Assembly (NCBI GenBank): GCA_963736235.1
Contig: CAVTOR010000031.1
Span: forward strand, 930,001-994,000
Length of the DNA stretch: 64,000 nucleotides
Direction: 5' to 3'
Source of the DNA: CAVORB01 sp963736235
GTDB taxonomy: Bacteria; Pseudomonadota; Gammaproteobacteria; Chromatiales; Chromatiaceae
Positions 53,660 through 63,380 of the stretch are shown here, in pieces. Numbering within the stretch: position 1 is the stretch's first letter; every line of letters starts with the position of its first letter. The position numbers and the translations under genes were made by a program. The notes under the pieces were generated by a model. That model was not told where the DNA came from. It saw only the letters and a list, made by a program, of their open reading frames with translations, and searched no databases.

Positions 53660-54979
53660 TCACAGAGCGAGGTCGATGGCACGGACCAGCAGTCCAGGAA
53701 GCAGGCTGCTCGCGGTGGATCGGCCCCCGTAGCTGGACGCGGACATCATCAGCTCGCGCTCGCTGGTCAACCGTTCTAGGCGGTCCCCGAGCAGACGGTA
53801 GAGCGAGTCGTCGAAGCGCATGACGTTGACCGGCGCGACCAGCTCGCCATTCTCCACCCAGAAAGTGCCGAACCGCGTCATGCCGGTGATGCGGCAGTCG
53901 TTGCGGTCCGCGTAGTTCAAGTACCAGAGATTTCCGATGTAGAGGCCGGTGCCGAGCGATGCCGGCACCTCGGCGGCGGGGAGGTCGCCCGCATCCATGC
54001 TCAAGGACTCGGGATAATCGCCAGCGGCGTTGACCGCCACGCCGTACTCCTTTCCGGCGCGGCTATCCACAAGGCAGTCGCGAAACCGGCCGCTCTCCAG
54101 CAGCGTAACGCTCCGCGGCAGGTCGAACCCCTCCGGCGTGAAACCCGGCGCAAGGCCTCTGCTGTGATCCTCTCGAATGCTGACCTTGGGATTCATCCGC
54201 AGCTCGCCTCGAGCCAGGCGCAGCAGCGGGGTCTGTGCGGTGCGGTGGTCCTTGAGACCGAAACCGCCCCAGGCGAGGATGTCCATGAGCTCCTGCACCG
54301 CGGCGGGGGCCAGGTAGGCACGGTATCGTCCTGGCGCGATGGTGCGCGCCGGACGCGCCATGATCTCCAGCCCCCGGCGCATGGCATCCAGCTTCTTGCG
54401 AAGCCGCTGCGACGACCAGGAAAACCCGCCGTAACTGTCCTTCAAGGCCTTGTCCCGCCGGAGGTAACAGCTCCAGTCCAGGTTGAAGCTCCCGCTCTGG
54501 TGCCAGTGGCGGTGGCCGATGGAGCTCGCGAAACCGTGTCGGACGTCCCCGCTCGCCCAGATGCCCACAAGGTCCATGCCGGTCGTCGCCGCCGCCAGAT
54601 TGGCGACCGCATCGCGCGCCCCCGGGAGATCGCTCCCCGCGCGGCTGTCGCTTTCCGCCGGGGTGGTCGAGTAATCCAGATAGGGGTCCTCGGGCACATG
54701 AAGGATGCGCTCGCGCAGCCTGCTCAAGATCGCGCGGCCAGTCTCGAAATCGCCCGTGGCGTCGCCGCTCAGATCGCATCCGCCCTCCGCCTGACGGCGG
54801 CCGGCAACCAGCGTGACCCCCAACCTGGAACGGCGCACGCTCCCCGCCTGCCGGATCCGGCCGCCGCTGAGGCGAACGAAATCCGAGTCCTCGCCTTCCA
54901 GGTTGCACAGCAGGATCTCGCCGCCCGTCAGCCCGACGCTCAGCCGATCGACGAGGGAGAAGAAGCCCTCGGGGCTCAT
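53660..54979 (-). CDS. TldE/PmbA-like partner of TldD
   Basis: About 439 residues from ATG 54979, which overlaps the tldD stop (ATGA). The C-terminal blocks are those of the PmbA/TldD fold: YLAPAAVQELMDILAWGGFG, EGFDLPRSVTLLESGRFRDCLVDSRAGKEYG, LGTGLYIGNLWYLNYADRNDCRITGMTRFGTFWVENGELV and DSLYRLLGDRLERLT. It lacks the zinc-binding HExxxH of TldD, as expected for the TldE subunit. TldD and TldE form a heterodimeric protease that trims modified peptides such as microcins. The N-terminal part is more divergent than in E. coli PmbA. Confidence 0.82.
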   Translation of the reverse strand: MSPEGFFSLVDRLSVGLTGGEILLCNLEGEDSDFVRLSGGRIRQAGSVRRSRLGVTLVAGRRQAEGGCDLSGDATGDFETGRAILSRLRERILHVPEDPYLDYSTTPAESDSRAGSDLPGARDAVANLAAATTGMDLVGIWASGDVRHGFASSIGHRHWHQSGSFNLDWSCYLRRDKALKDSYGGFSWSSQRLRKKLDAMRRGLEIMARPARTIAPGRYRAYLAPAAVQELMDILAWGGFGLKDHRTAQTPLLRLARGELRMNPKVSIREDHSRGLAPGFTPEGFDLPRSVTLLESGRFRDCLVDSRAGKEYGVAVNAAGDYPESLSMDAGDLPAAEVPASLGTGLYIGNLWYLNYADRNDCRITGMTRFGTFWVENGELVAPVNVMRFDDSLYRLLGDRLERLTSERELMMSASSYGGRSTASSLLPGLLVRAIDLAL

Positions 54980-56418
54980 TCCCCGCCCCCGAACACCGTC
55001 ACGTCCCGGAACAGGCACGGCGGTGCGGCATGGCCGACGAAGACCGACTGGTTGGGCTCCCCCTTGCCGCAGTTGCTCACGCCGCGCACCTCGAGTCGAT
55101 CGCGGCCGGCCACGCCCGCGAGACTGCGCCAGAAGTCGGCGGATACGCCGCGATAACCCGGATTGCGCACCAGGCCCCGCAGCTCGCCATCCTCGATCAG
55201 CCGCCCAAGCTCGCAGCCGAACTGGAACTTGTTACGGCTGTCGTCGATCGACCAGGAGCGATTGGTGTCCATGAGGACGCCGCGCTCGACGCGCCCGACA
55301 AGCTCATCGAGGCCTCCCTCCCCCGGCTCGAGATTGATGTTGGCCATGCGGTCGATGGGGGGGCGATCCCAATCGCTGGCCCTGGCATTGGCGACCCCGA
55401 GGAGGCCGCTGCGAAGCTGCGACAGGCGCCCGCCCAGCGGACGCTCCAGGATGCCGCCGCGGATCAAATAGTCGCGCCGGGCCGGGGTCCCCTCGTCATC
55501 GAAGGCGTAGCTGGCGAGCTCGCCCGACACGGAAGGGTCGAAGGTGACGTTGAGCAGCTCCGAACCGTAGCGGTAGCGCCCGAACATATCGGGCGTCACG
55601 AAGCTGGTGCCGGCATAGTTGCGCTCGTCGCCGAGGATGCGGTCGAGCTCCAGCGGGTGGCCGATGCTCTCGTGGATCTGCAGCGCCATCTGGCTCGGCA
55701 TCAGCACCAGGTCCATCCTGCCGCGGGGACATTCCGGGGCCTCCAGCAACGCGATGGCTTCCTCCGCCACCCGCTCGGCCTGCCCCGGAAAGCCCACCAT
55801 ATCCAGACGCTCCAGCCCGCCCTGGCCCGGCCAGTCGGCTCCGCCGCCATGGCGGGTCTGGGTCTGGCTTCCATGGGTCGCGACCGCCGCCAATCCCGGG
55901 CTCACGAACTCTTGCACCTGCCGGGCGCGCCCACCCTCGCTGGTCACCAGGAGTTGGGAGACCTTGCGGTAGCCCAGCCAGGCCGACCAGTCGACGATGC
56001 GCTCGTCGATCTTCAGGGCAGCGCAGGCGCTGGAAAGCAGTTCGAGCTTGTCCGCCACACTCCTGGCCTGCCAGGGAACGCGAACCGCCGCGCGATAATC
56101 GCCCCTGGCATCGGTGCGGGGATAGAGCGCGCCGTCGAACAGGCCCAGGCGGGCATGCACCCGCGCCCACTCCAGGGCACGCTCGGCGGCAACCCGCAGT
56201 CCGGGGAGTGTCAGGTCGGCCGTCGCGGCGTACCCGATCCCCTTCCCCTTGACCACCGTCACCATCGCCCCGGCCGATAGATCGAGCTCGCTAGGCTCGG
56301 CTACACCCTGGCGCACGGACAAAAGTTCCTGCTCCGCCACCACCAGGCGCAGGGTCCAATAATCACCCGGGGGGCGGGAGGCAGCGTACTTCTCTGCGAC
56401 AGCGAATGCGCGTTCCAT
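54976..56418 (-). CDS. tldD: TldD-family metalloprotease subunit
   Basis: 480 residues. The zinc-binding HExxxH motif is intact in MALQIHESIGHPLELDRILG; VKGKGIGYAATADLTLPGL, TFDPSVSGELASYAFDDEGTP, RGGILERPLGGRLSQLR, LVGRVERGVLMDTNRSWSIDDSRNKFQFGCELGRLIEDGELRGLVRNP are typical of the family. It pairs with the PmbA-like subunit encoded next in a 4-base overlap. The product resembles the archaeal/bacterial TldD group that has slightly shorter spacing than E. coli TldD. Confidence 0.88.
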   Translation of the reverse strand: MERAFAVAEKYAASRPPGDYWTLRLVVAEQELLSVRQGVAEPSELDLSAGAMVTVVKGKGIGYAATADLTLPGLRVAAERALEWARVHARLGLFDGALYPRTDARGDYRAAVRVPWQARSVADKLELLSSACAALKIDERIVDWSAWLGYRKVSQLLVTSEGGRARQVQEFVSPGLAAVATHGSQTQTRHGGGADWPGQGGLERLDMVGFPGQAERVAEEAIALLEAPECPRGRMDLVLMPSQMALQIHESIGHPLELDRILGDERNYAGTSFVTPDMFGRYRYGSELLNVTFDPSVSGELASYAFDDEGTPARRDYLIRGGILERPLGGRLSQLRSGLLGVANARASDWDRPPIDRMANINLEPGEGGLDELVGRVERGVLMDTNRSWSIDDSRNKFQFGCELGRLIEDGELRGLVRNPGYRGVSADFWRSLAGVAGRDRLEVRGVSNCGKGEPNQSVFVGHAAPPCLFRDVTVFGGGE

Positions 56419-56565
56419 TGGATTCGGAGATGGTCAGGGTAACGGGAATGCCGAGTAACCGATGATCGGCCAGCTACCGCTACCGAGGCAATGCCTCCAC
56501 GGCGCGAACCGTCCCGCTGTCGAGGCCGACGAGCCTAGTTCGGGCTGTCGTGGGGAGATAAGGAA

Positions 56566-56642
56566 TGGTCGGGGTGAGAGGATTCGAACCTCCGGCCCCT
56601 ACGTCCCGAACGTAGTGCTCTACCAGGCTGAGCTACACCCCG
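56566..56642 (-). tRNA. tRNA-Pro (CGG)
   Basis: On the minus strand: CGGGGTG acceptor arm, TAGCTCAGCCTGGTAGAGC D arm, anticodon stem CTACG / CGTAG around loop TTCGGGA (anticodon CGG, proline), GGAGGTTCGAATCCT T arm, CACCCCG acceptor, discriminator A and an encoded CCA. All stems pair. It lies between tldD and ispB. Confidence 0.97.
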
Positions 56643-56644
56643 AT

Positions 56645-57615
56645 TCAGTAGGTTCGCGAGACGGCGAAATCGGCCATCTCCTCCAACGCGGTGCGTTGGG
56701 CCGACTCGGGAAGCGCGGTGACGGCCAGCTTGGCCTCTTGCGCATATCGGCGTGCGAGCGCGGTAGTATAGTCGATGGCACCGGTCGATTCAATCGCGGC
56801 AGCGACCAGATCTATGTGCTCGCGCCCACCGTTCTCGATCGCCTCGCGCAGCTGCTTGCGCATCCCGTCGCCGCCGGTCTCCATGGCGCGGATGACCGGG
56901 AGGGTGGGCTTGCCCTCCGCCAGGTCGTCGCCAAGGTTCTTGCCGAGCTGTTCGCCATCGGCACGGTAGTCGAGGGCGTCGTCCACCAGCTGAAACGCGA
57001 TCCCAAGCTTGAGGCCATAGTCCGCCATGGCATTCTCCTGCGCCGCCGGCATGTCCGCGAGCACGGCCCCGAGCCGCGTTCCGGCCTCGAACAGGGTCGC
57101 CGTCTTGCGCTCGAATGACCTCCATGTAGCGCTCCTCGGTGGTGTCCGGATCATTGCAGTTCAGTAGCTGGAGAACCTCTCCCTCGGCGATGCGGTTGGT
57201 GGCGTGTGAGAGGATGTCCATCACCCGCATCAGGTTCACGTCCACCATCATCTCGAAGGCGCGGGAGTAGAGGAAATCCCCCACCAGGACGCTCGCCTCG
57301 TTTCCCCATACGAGCGTTGGCGGTCTCGCGGCTGCGACGCAGCTCGGAGCCGTCCACCACGTCGTCGTGCAGCAGGGTCGCGGTGTGAATGAACTCGACC
57401 ACCGCGGCGAGGTCGATGTGCCGGTCGCCCTGATAGCCGCAGGCGCGCGCGGACAACAGCACCGCCAGCGGACGCAAGCGCTTGCCACCGCTGTTGACGA
57501 TGTAGTGCCCGACCTGATTGATCAGCACCACGTCGGATTGGAGCCGGCGCAGGATCAAGCGGTCGACCGCTTGCATGTCGTCTGCGACGGGCGCTCGGAT
57601 TTGGGAAAGTTGCAT
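56645..57615 (-). CDS. ispB: octaprenyl diphosphate synthase IspB, two frameshifts
   Basis: From ATG 57615 (MQLSQIRAPVADDMQAVDRL), with SGGKRLRPLAVLLSARACGY and the first Asp-rich motif FIHTATLLHDDVVDGSELRR. The frame breaks near 57310 (after ETANAR) and continues VWGNEASVLVGDFLYSRAFEMMV, breaks again near 57113 (after RYMEVI) and continues RKTATLFEAGTRLGAVLADM, then the second Asp-rich motif LGIAFQLVDDALDYRADGEQLGKNLGDDLAEGKPTLP to the end. Joined length about 322 residues, as expected. IspB makes the quinone side chain and is normally essential, so the breaks are probably sequence errors. It is divergent from rplU. Confidence 0.93.
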
Positions 57616-57743
57616 AGGAATCAGGGATCGAAAATGGCCCGCCGGGATGCTATGGGCGGGAAAAAGGGCTGTCAAGCCGGCGCGAGCCGCGGCGAGAGAT
57701 CAGTCCCTGCGGTCAGCACTCTAACCGCGGATCCACCACCAGT

Positions 57744-57773
57744 TTGACGCGACCGAGGAGGCCAGGATACACT
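57744..57773 (+). promoter_or_regulatory. putative sigma-70 promoter of rplU-rpmA
   Basis: TTGACG (57744-57749), 18-base spacer, TACACT (57768-57773), about 70 bases before the rplU start. Confidence 0.5.
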
Positions 57774-57842
57774 TCCGCTTCTTTTTATTCCGCTCCCACT
57801 GCGCGGGGCGGACGGAAACAGTAATTCCTGGGGATTGCAATC

Positions 57843-58157
57843 ATGTACGCGGTCATTCAAACCGGGGGCAAGCAGTATCGTGTCGTCGAAGGCGATACGC
57901 TCAAGGTCGAGAAGCTCGCCGCCGACACGGGCGCCACTGTCGAGCTCGACCGAGTCCTCATGGTTGCCGACGGCGAGAACGTCAAGGTCGGCAAGCCCTA
58001 CCTCGAGGGCGGCAAGGTAACGGCAACCGTCGAGGCTCACGGCCGTGGCAAGAAGGTCAAGATCCTGAAGTTCCGCCGGCGCAAGCAGTACCTGAAGCGC
58101 CAAGGCCACCGCCAGTGGTACACGGCGATCAAGATCACCGGCATCAACGCAGGCTGA
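57843..58157 (+). CDS. rplU: 50S ribosomal protein L21
   Basis: 104 residues, full length: MYAVIQTGGKQYRVVEGDTL, GATVELDRVLMVADGENVKVGKPYLEGGKVTATVEAHGRGKKV and the basic KFRRRKQYLKRQGHRQWYTAIKI. Binds 23S rRNA in the large subunit. Followed 13 bases later by rpmA, the invariant pair. Confidence 0.98.
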   Translation: MYAVIQTGGKQYRVVEGDTLKVEKLAADTGATVELDRVLMVADGENVKVGKPYLEGGKVTATVEAHGRGKKVKILKFRRRKQYLKRQGHRQWYTAIKITGINAG

Positions 58158-58170
58158 GGAGAACGGCAGC

Positions 58171-58428
58171 ATGGCACACAAAAAGGCAGGCGGCAGTTCC
58201 CGCAACGGCCGCGATTCGGAATCCAAACGCCTGGGCGTTAAGGTCTTCGGCGGTCAGAAGGTAAGTGCGGGCAGCATCATCGTGCGCCAGCGGGGAACCA
58301 AGTTCCACAACGGTGTCAACGTGGGCTGCGGGCGGGACCACACCCTGTTTGCGCTCAGCGACGGGATGGTCAAGTTTGAGATCAAGGGCCCCAAGAACCG
58401 AAAGTACGTCAGTATTCAAAGCGCCTGA
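58171..58428 (+). CDS. rpmA: 50S ribosomal protein L27
   Basis: 85 residues beginning MAHKKAGGSSRNGRDSESKR, then VFGGQKVSAGSIIVRQRGTK and GCGRDHTLFALSDGMVKF. The N terminus begins with Ala-His-Lys-Lys after Met, the standard form that reaches the peptidyl-transferase centre. Preceded by GAGGAG. Confidence 0.98.
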   Translation: MAHKKAGGSSRNGRDSESKRLGVKVFGGQKVSAGSIIVRQRGTKFHNGVNVGCGRDHTLFALSDGMVKFEIKGPKNRKYVSIQSA

Positions 58429-58456
58429 CATCCAGCCAGCAAGCGGCGGCGGCGGC

Positions 58457-58483
58457 GGAAAGCCTCGTCCACCGGCGGGGCTT
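58457..58483 (+). terminator. intrinsic terminator/attenuator between rpmA and obgE
   Basis: Stem AAGCCTCG / CGGGGCTT (one G-T pair) with loop TCCACCGG, followed by TTT; the T-run is TTTTT counting the arm. It lies between rpmA and obgE and would reduce downstream transcription relative to the ribosomal protein genes. Confidence 0.65.
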
Positions 58484-58497
58484 TTTGCATTAGGGAC

Positions 58498-59571
58498 ATG
58501 AAATTCGTCGACGAAGCCCACATTCGCGTCGAGGCCGGCGACGGCGGCAATGGCTGCGTTAGCTTCCGGCGTGAGAAGTTCATCCCGAAAGGCGGGCCAG
58601 ACGGCGGCGACGGGGGAGACGGGGGCAGCGTCTACCTGCTGGCGGACGCCAGCCTGAACACCCTGGTTGACTTCCGCTACCGCAGATTGCGCAAGGCCGA
58701 GCGGGGCCGTGACGGGTCGGGGCGCAACATGACCGGCCGCGGCGGGAACGATCTGCTGGTCCGGGTCCCCGTAGGCACTCGCGTGTTCGAGGAGGAGACT
58801 GGCGAGCCGATCGGTGAGCTCGTGCACGACGGCGAGCGTCTGCTCGTGGCGCGCGGCGGCTTCCACGGCATCGGGAACGCCCGCTTCAAGTCCAGCACCA
58901 ACCGCACCCCCCGCCAATCGACACCGGGTTCCCCGGGGGATCGCAGGGACCTCCATCTGGAGCTCGTCCTGCTCGCCGATGTCGGTCTGCTCGGCTTCCC
59001 GAACGCGGGCAAGTCGAGCCTGATCCGCAAGGTCTCCTGCGCGCGTCCCAAGGTGGCGGATTACCCCTTCACGACCCTGTATCCGAACCTCGGCGTGGTG
59101 CGCCTGGGCCGGGACCGCAGCTTCGTGATCGCCGACATCCCGGGCCTGATCGAAGGGGCGGCCGACGGGTCCGGCCTCGGCACCCGGTTTCTAAAGCATC
59201 TGGCGCGCACCCGGCTGCTGCTCCACCTGGTCGACATCGCGCCGCTGGACACCGGCTGCGACGCCGCCGAACAGGTCCGCGCCATCGAGACCGAGCTGGA
59301 GCGCTACGGGGAGGGGCTGGGCGAGAAAGAGCGCTGGCTCGTGCTCAACAAACGCGACCTGCTCGAACCCGCGAAATACGAGCGCAGGCGCGAGGAAATC
59401 CTGGCGCGACTCGCCTGGAAAGGCCCCGTCTACGGAATCTCGGCGGTTACCGGCGAGGGCACGGCGGCGATGATGGAGGAACTGATGCGTCGCCTGGAGC
59501 AGAATCGCCCGCCCGCGCCTGAACCGGACGCGGACGATGCGGCCTCCGACGACTGGCATCCCCTGGATTGA
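58498..59571 (+). CDS. obgE: GTPase ObgE/CgtA
   Basis: 357 residues. The Gly-rich Obg domain (MKFVDEAHIRVEAGDGGNGCVSFRREKFIPKGGPDGGDGGDGGSVYL by blocks) is followed by the G domain: G1 LGFPNAGKSSLIRKVS, G2 YPFTTLYPNLGVV, G3 ADIPGLIEGAADGSGLG, G4 LNKRDLL and G5 SAVTGEG, then an acidic tail (EPDADDAASDD). An essential ribosome-assembly and stringent-response GTPase. Conserved position after rpmA. Confidence 0.98.
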   Translation: MKFVDEAHIRVEAGDGGNGCVSFRREKFIPKGGPDGGDGGDGGSVYLLADASLNTLVDFRYRRLRKAERGRDGSGRNMTGRGGNDLLVRVPVGTRVFEEETGEPIGELVHDGERLLVARGGFHGIGNARFKSSTNRTPRQSTPGSPGDRRDLHLELVLLADVGLLGFPNAGKSSLIRKVSCARPKVADYPFTTLYPNLGVVRLGRDRSFVIADIPGLIEGAADGSGLGTRFLKHLARTRLLLHLVDIAPLDTGCDAAEQVRAIETELERYGEGLGEKERWLVLNKRDLLEPAKYERRREEILARLAWKGPVYGISAVTGEGTAAMMEELMRRLEQNRPPAPEPDADDAASDDWHPLD

Positions 59572-59596
59572 GCCCCAAGCTTCACCCGCCAACCCG

Positions 59597-60721
59597 ATGA
59601 TGACGCGAGAGAGAATCCCCCGCACCCGACGCTGGGTGGTGAAGATCGGCAGCGCCCTGCTCACCCGCAATGGCCAGGGGCTCGATCGCCAGGTGATGGC
59701 GCCCTGGGTGGACCAGATGACCGCCTTCCGCCAATCCGGCGGACACCTCGTGCTGGTCTCCTCCGGGGCGGTGGCCGAGGGCATGTCCCGCATGGGCTGG
59801 ACTCGCCGGCCGAAGTCCCTGCATCAGCTCCAGGCCGCCGCCGCCATCGGTCAGATGGGCCTCATCCGCGCCTACGAGGACTGCTTCCAGAAGCGCGGGC
59901 TGCACACCGCCCAGGTGCTCCTCACCCGCGACGATCTGGCCGACCGCGAGCGCTATCTCAACGCCCGCAGCACCCTGCGCGCCCTGTTGGCCTTGGGGGT
60001 CGTCCCGGTGGTCAACGAAAACGACACGGTGGCCACGGACGAGCTGAGATTCGGCGACAACGACACCCTCGCCGCCCTGGTCGCCAATCTCATCGAGGCG
60101 GAGCTGCTGGTGCTGCTCACCGACCAGGACGGCCTGTTCGACCGCGATCCCCGCTTCCATGCGGACGCGGCCCTCATCTCGGAAACCCGGGTCGACAACC
60201 CGCAGCTCGACGCGGTGGCGGGAGGCAGCGTGACGGGCCTGGGAACCGGCGGCATGGTTACCAAGGTGAGAGCGGCCCGGCTGGCGGCGCGCTCCGGCAC
60301 CCCGACCATCATCGCTCCGGGGAGCGGCGATCAAGTGCTCACCCGCATCCAGGCGGGCGAGCCGGTCGGCACCCTGCTGACCCCCGTGCAGGAAGCCCAG
60401 GCCGCCCGCAAGCAATGGCTCGCCGGACAACTCCAGGTGCGTGGCCGGCTGACCCTGGACGCGGGCGCCGTCAAGGCCCTGCAGACGCAGGGCAAGAGCC
60501 TGCTGGCGGTGGGGGTCAACGCCGTCCAGGGCGCCTTCGCCCGCGGCGAGGTGGTGGCCTGCGTGGACGAGCACGGACGCGAGGTCGCACGCGGCCTGGT
60601 CAACTACGACGCCCTGGAGACCTCGCGCATCAAGGGCCAGCCCAGCTCCCGCTTCGAGGAGATCCTCGGCTACCTCGACGACGCCGAGCTCATTCACCGG
60701 GACAACCTGGTCCTCCTGTAG
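59597..60721 (+). CDS. proB: glutamate 5-kinase ProB
   Basis: 374 residues from ATG 59597 (ATG 59600 equally possible). Amino-acid kinase domain with WVVKIGSALLTRNGQGLDRQ, LVLVSSGAVAEGMSRMGW, LQAAAAIGQMGLIRAYEDCF, VPVVNENDTVATDELRFGDNDTLAALVA and GTGGMVTKVRAARLAARSGT, then a C-terminal PUA domain (GQLQVRGRLTLDAGAVKALQ; RGEVVACVDEHGREVARGLVNY). It phosphorylates glutamate, the first step of proline synthesis. Starts 25 bases after obgE. Confidence 0.97.
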   Translation: MMTRERIPRTRRWVVKIGSALLTRNGQGLDRQVMAPWVDQMTAFRQSGGHLVLVSSGAVAEGMSRMGWTRRPKSLHQLQAAAAIGQMGLIRAYEDCFQKRGLHTAQVLLTRDDLADRERYLNARSTLRALLALGVVPVVNENDTVATDELRFGDNDTLAALVANLIEAELLVLLTDQDGLFDRDPRFHADAALISETRVDNPQLDAVAGGSVTGLGTGGMVTKVRAARLAARSGTPTIIAPGSGDQVLTRIQAGEPVGTLLTPVQEAQAARKQWLAGQLQVRGRLTLDAGAVKALQTQGKSLLAVGVNAVQGAFARGEVVACVDEHGREVARGLVNYDALETSRIKGQPSSRFEEILGYLDDAELIHRDNLVLL

Positions 60722-61564
60722 ATTACCGCCCGGACCCTATTGCCCGATGGGGCTGCCCTCACCTCGTCCGAACAGGCTGAACCCGGCGTTCACTGCCCGT
60801 CCATGCGCTCAGGAAGGCGGCGGATACGCTTGAGAGAAAGGCGCGATTGGACGACCGAGATCGCCCACACGATCCTACCGGCCATCCAGTGACGCCCTGG
60901 GACGGTTCAACGCCGCGCTGAGACGAAGCCGGCCGCTGCTGCAACGCACAAGTCACTTCCCGATCCACTGCAGCCACTCGGGGCTCGCCCCTTGACCTAC
61001 CGCAACAGGACGCTTTGCAGACTGTCGCAGTCAACCCCGTATTCGTCTCTGTTCGATGACCTTCAGCCCTTGGCGTTTCCGGGGTGTGCGTCCGAGGTAC
61101 AGCGGAAAGGCTTCACTCGCCATGTCCGGGAGTGCCGGGTGGCCGCGCGTAATGGCTCACCCGCGGCTCCCACAGATCCGGAAGGGCCCAATTCGGGCAT
61201 CCGGCTCCTCGATCTAAGCGCTGCGCCCCGAAAAAAGTGCGCACCCAGGGTCTGAAGAGGACACTGCATACCTGGTGCCTACCCCGCCCGATCCGCAAGC
61301 CCCTCTCGTTGTGTGAAGATGCTTGCGCGGCCCAAAGTCCACGACATCTGTCCCGCCAGAGGTACCATAGTCCGGTCGGCGGCTTCCCTCCCACGGGTCC
61401 TCTGGGGCAAGTTCCGCGCGCTCGATGGCACTCTCTGCCGACTCGGATTGCTTAGATGGCGGCTAGGCAACCGCCCTGCGCACCGCAAGAAACAGGGTCT
61501 GAAAATGCCCACCGACTGGTTTAGAGCGCAGGCATGACCCAGACGACACCCTGTTCTTTCCTAC
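60722..61564. other. 843-base gene-poor region
   Basis: Between proB and the DUF1254 gene. Several short frames on both strands overlap one another; none has a ribosome site plus recognisable content. There is an 8-bp inverted repeat AACAGGGT (61491-61498) / ACCCTGTT (61548-61555) next to the DUF1254 gene end. No transposase, tRNA or other RNA gene recognised; it may be degraded sequence. Confidence 0.4.
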
Positions 61565-63178
61565 TTAATTCATCGGTTCGATTTCAGTTGGCTGCCAAGA
61601 CTTGTCAAAAAACGACGGAAGCGGGCTGTAGAGGCGCAGGATGGTGAACCAGCCCTTTTCCGGGTCGGTCTGTATCCAGTTGCCGCGATCCACGCCATCA
61701 GGCTGCTCGGGACTGAACCAGACGGTGGTGGTGCCATCCTCAGTTGCTTTCGCCGCCGGTGAGGGATAGTTTTGCGAACCTGCACGCGGGTATTTCTGCG
61801 GCGTTTGCAGCATGGACCGGGTCTGGTTGTCATAGACTGTGAACGACCAGAACGCCTTGGCCGGGATATCCTTGGGCAGCGTTACCTTGTAGGTCTTCGC
61901 GCCGTCGAAGACATCGCCCGTGGCGTCCAGGAAAGCCATCAGATACTGCGACCCCACGCCTGGGATGGTCATGATCATGCCGGGGCTGTCGAGCGTGTAG
62001 CCGTAATAGAAGGCCGTGCGTGAATCGAGCGTGCGGGCGCCGGTCGGGGGCAGCGGTTTGAACACCCCGCCCTCGAACACCGGCGGCGGTGTCTCGAAGA
62101 AAGCGCCGCCATCCCAGAGCATGTTTCCCCACATCGACCCTTCGTAATAGGCCCAGTCCGGATGGGCGCCGTAGGGGCGCCAATTCAACACCCGCCCGGC
62201 CGCCTGGCCGACAGCGGCGGCGTCGGTGAGGATCTTCTTCATCCGCTCGTCGGGCGTGAATTCCTTGCCCTTGACGATGCCGATGGCGGCGAGTTGGCCG
62301 GAGAGTTCCACGTCATAGCTGGTGGCGGGTTCGCCCTGGACGTTCTCGTTGATCCATTCGTAGAAGCCGAAATCACTAGGCGGGATGGTGTTGAACGACA
62401 GGTTGCTCGCCTCGACGAACTTCGTCTCGGGGATCGTCGGGTCTTCCCCGAGGCGGACCGCGCCGGTTAACGCTTGCGCAATGCTGGTGCCGTAGGCGCC
62501 CTCCGCATAGGGGTAGATCTTCATGTTCGCCTTGACGTTCGCGACCGCCGGCTTGGGATCGTTGTCCACCAGGTAGGCGCGCGAGGCGTAAAGCACCCGG
62601 TTGGTCTTCGAATGGGCAACGAAGTAGCCGCCCTCGGGCAGCGGCCCGTCGTAGTCAGGTCCGACGATCAGATACTTGCCGCCCCGACCGCGATCCGGTC
62701 CCGGGCCGCCGACGTCGATGATCCACGAGAACCACATGTCGTTGATGGTGCCGACGCCGCCCGACGGCTGTTCGATCACCATCGGGCCTTTTGAAAGGTC
62801 GATGACGGAGAGGTAGTAGACGGTGTCTGCGTTTCCTGTCAGGAAGAGGGACGCCGAGTCCAGCAGTTCAGACGTGATGACGACGTCGTTGTATTCGGCC
62901 CCGATGCTCTGGAAGCCCTTGTGGAACCCCAGGGCGGACGCGCCGCGAAAGCTGTTGTTATAGACGTTAAGCGCGCGGGTGAAGTCAAGCGCATCGAAGA
63001 CCTTCTGAGCGGTGTCGGCGCTCGGCGCGCCGTCTTTGAAGTCCAAGGTTCCGACCGAGGTCTCGACGCTGTCGGGTGCACCAAGCGATTTAATCGTCTC
63101 TTTCGACACTTCGGCCTGCGCTGTAGCGGCCAGCGCCATGGCCAGCACAAACCCGCAGGTCATGGAAATTCGGAGCAT
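61565..63178 (-). CDS. DUF1254/DUF1214 secreted protein
   Basis: 537 residues from ATG 63178. Signal peptide (MLRISMTCGFVLAMALAATAQA). DUF1254 part: VYNNSFRGASALGFHKGFQS, YNDVVITSELLDSASLFLTGNADTVYYLSVIDL; DUF1214 part near the end: YLMAFLDATGDVFDGAKTYK, LPKDIPAKAFWSFTVYDNQTRSMLQTPQKYP and GNWIQTDPEKGWFTILRLYS. These two domains define the family. It is a periplasmic protein of unknown role. Followed upstream by a second similar gene on the same strand. Confidence 0.9.
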   Translation of the reverse strand: MLRISMTCGFVLAMALAATAQAEVSKETIKSLGAPDSVETSVGTLDFKDGAPSADTAQKVFDALDFTRALNVYNNSFRGASALGFHKGFQSIGAEYNDVVITSELLDSASLFLTGNADTVYYLSVIDLSKGPMVIEQPSGGVGTINDMWFSWIIDVGGPGPDRGRGGKYLIVGPDYDGPLPEGGYFVAHSKTNRVLYASRAYLVDNDPKPAVANVKANMKIYPYAEGAYGTSIAQALTGAVRLGEDPTIPETKFVEASNLSFNTIPPSDFGFYEWINENVQGEPATSYDVELSGQLAAIGIVKGKEFTPDERMKKILTDAAAVGQAAGRVLNWRPYGAHPDWAYYEGSMWGNMLWDGGAFFETPPPVFEGGVFKPLPPTGARTLDSRTAFYYGYTLDSPGMIMTIPGVGSQYLMAFLDATGDVFDGAKTYKVTLPKDIPAKAFWSFTVYDNQTRSMLQTPQKYPRAGSQNYPSPAAKATEDGTTTVWFSPEQPDGVDRGNWIQTDPEKGWFTILRLYSPLPSFFDKSWQPTEIEPMN

Positions 63179-63380
63179 GGTGTGTTTCCTCTCGGCTGTT
63201 TGGATCATGTCGGTCGGTTTATTTGCCGCGCGCCACGGGCGGTCCGGGGAACGTCCAGGTGCCGTCGACGATGGATTTGTTCCGGTTCATACATGCGAAC
63301 CGTGTAGTTTCATTCCGCGTGCGCCCTCGTGGGTATTGTCAATGCTTCGATGCAATCCCTGATCTTTCTCCCGCAGCGAC

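Noticed and set aside
61063..61512. Short Trp/Arg-rich frames in the gene-poor region
   Set aside because: Overlapping frames on both strands, no ribosome sites and no recognisable family.
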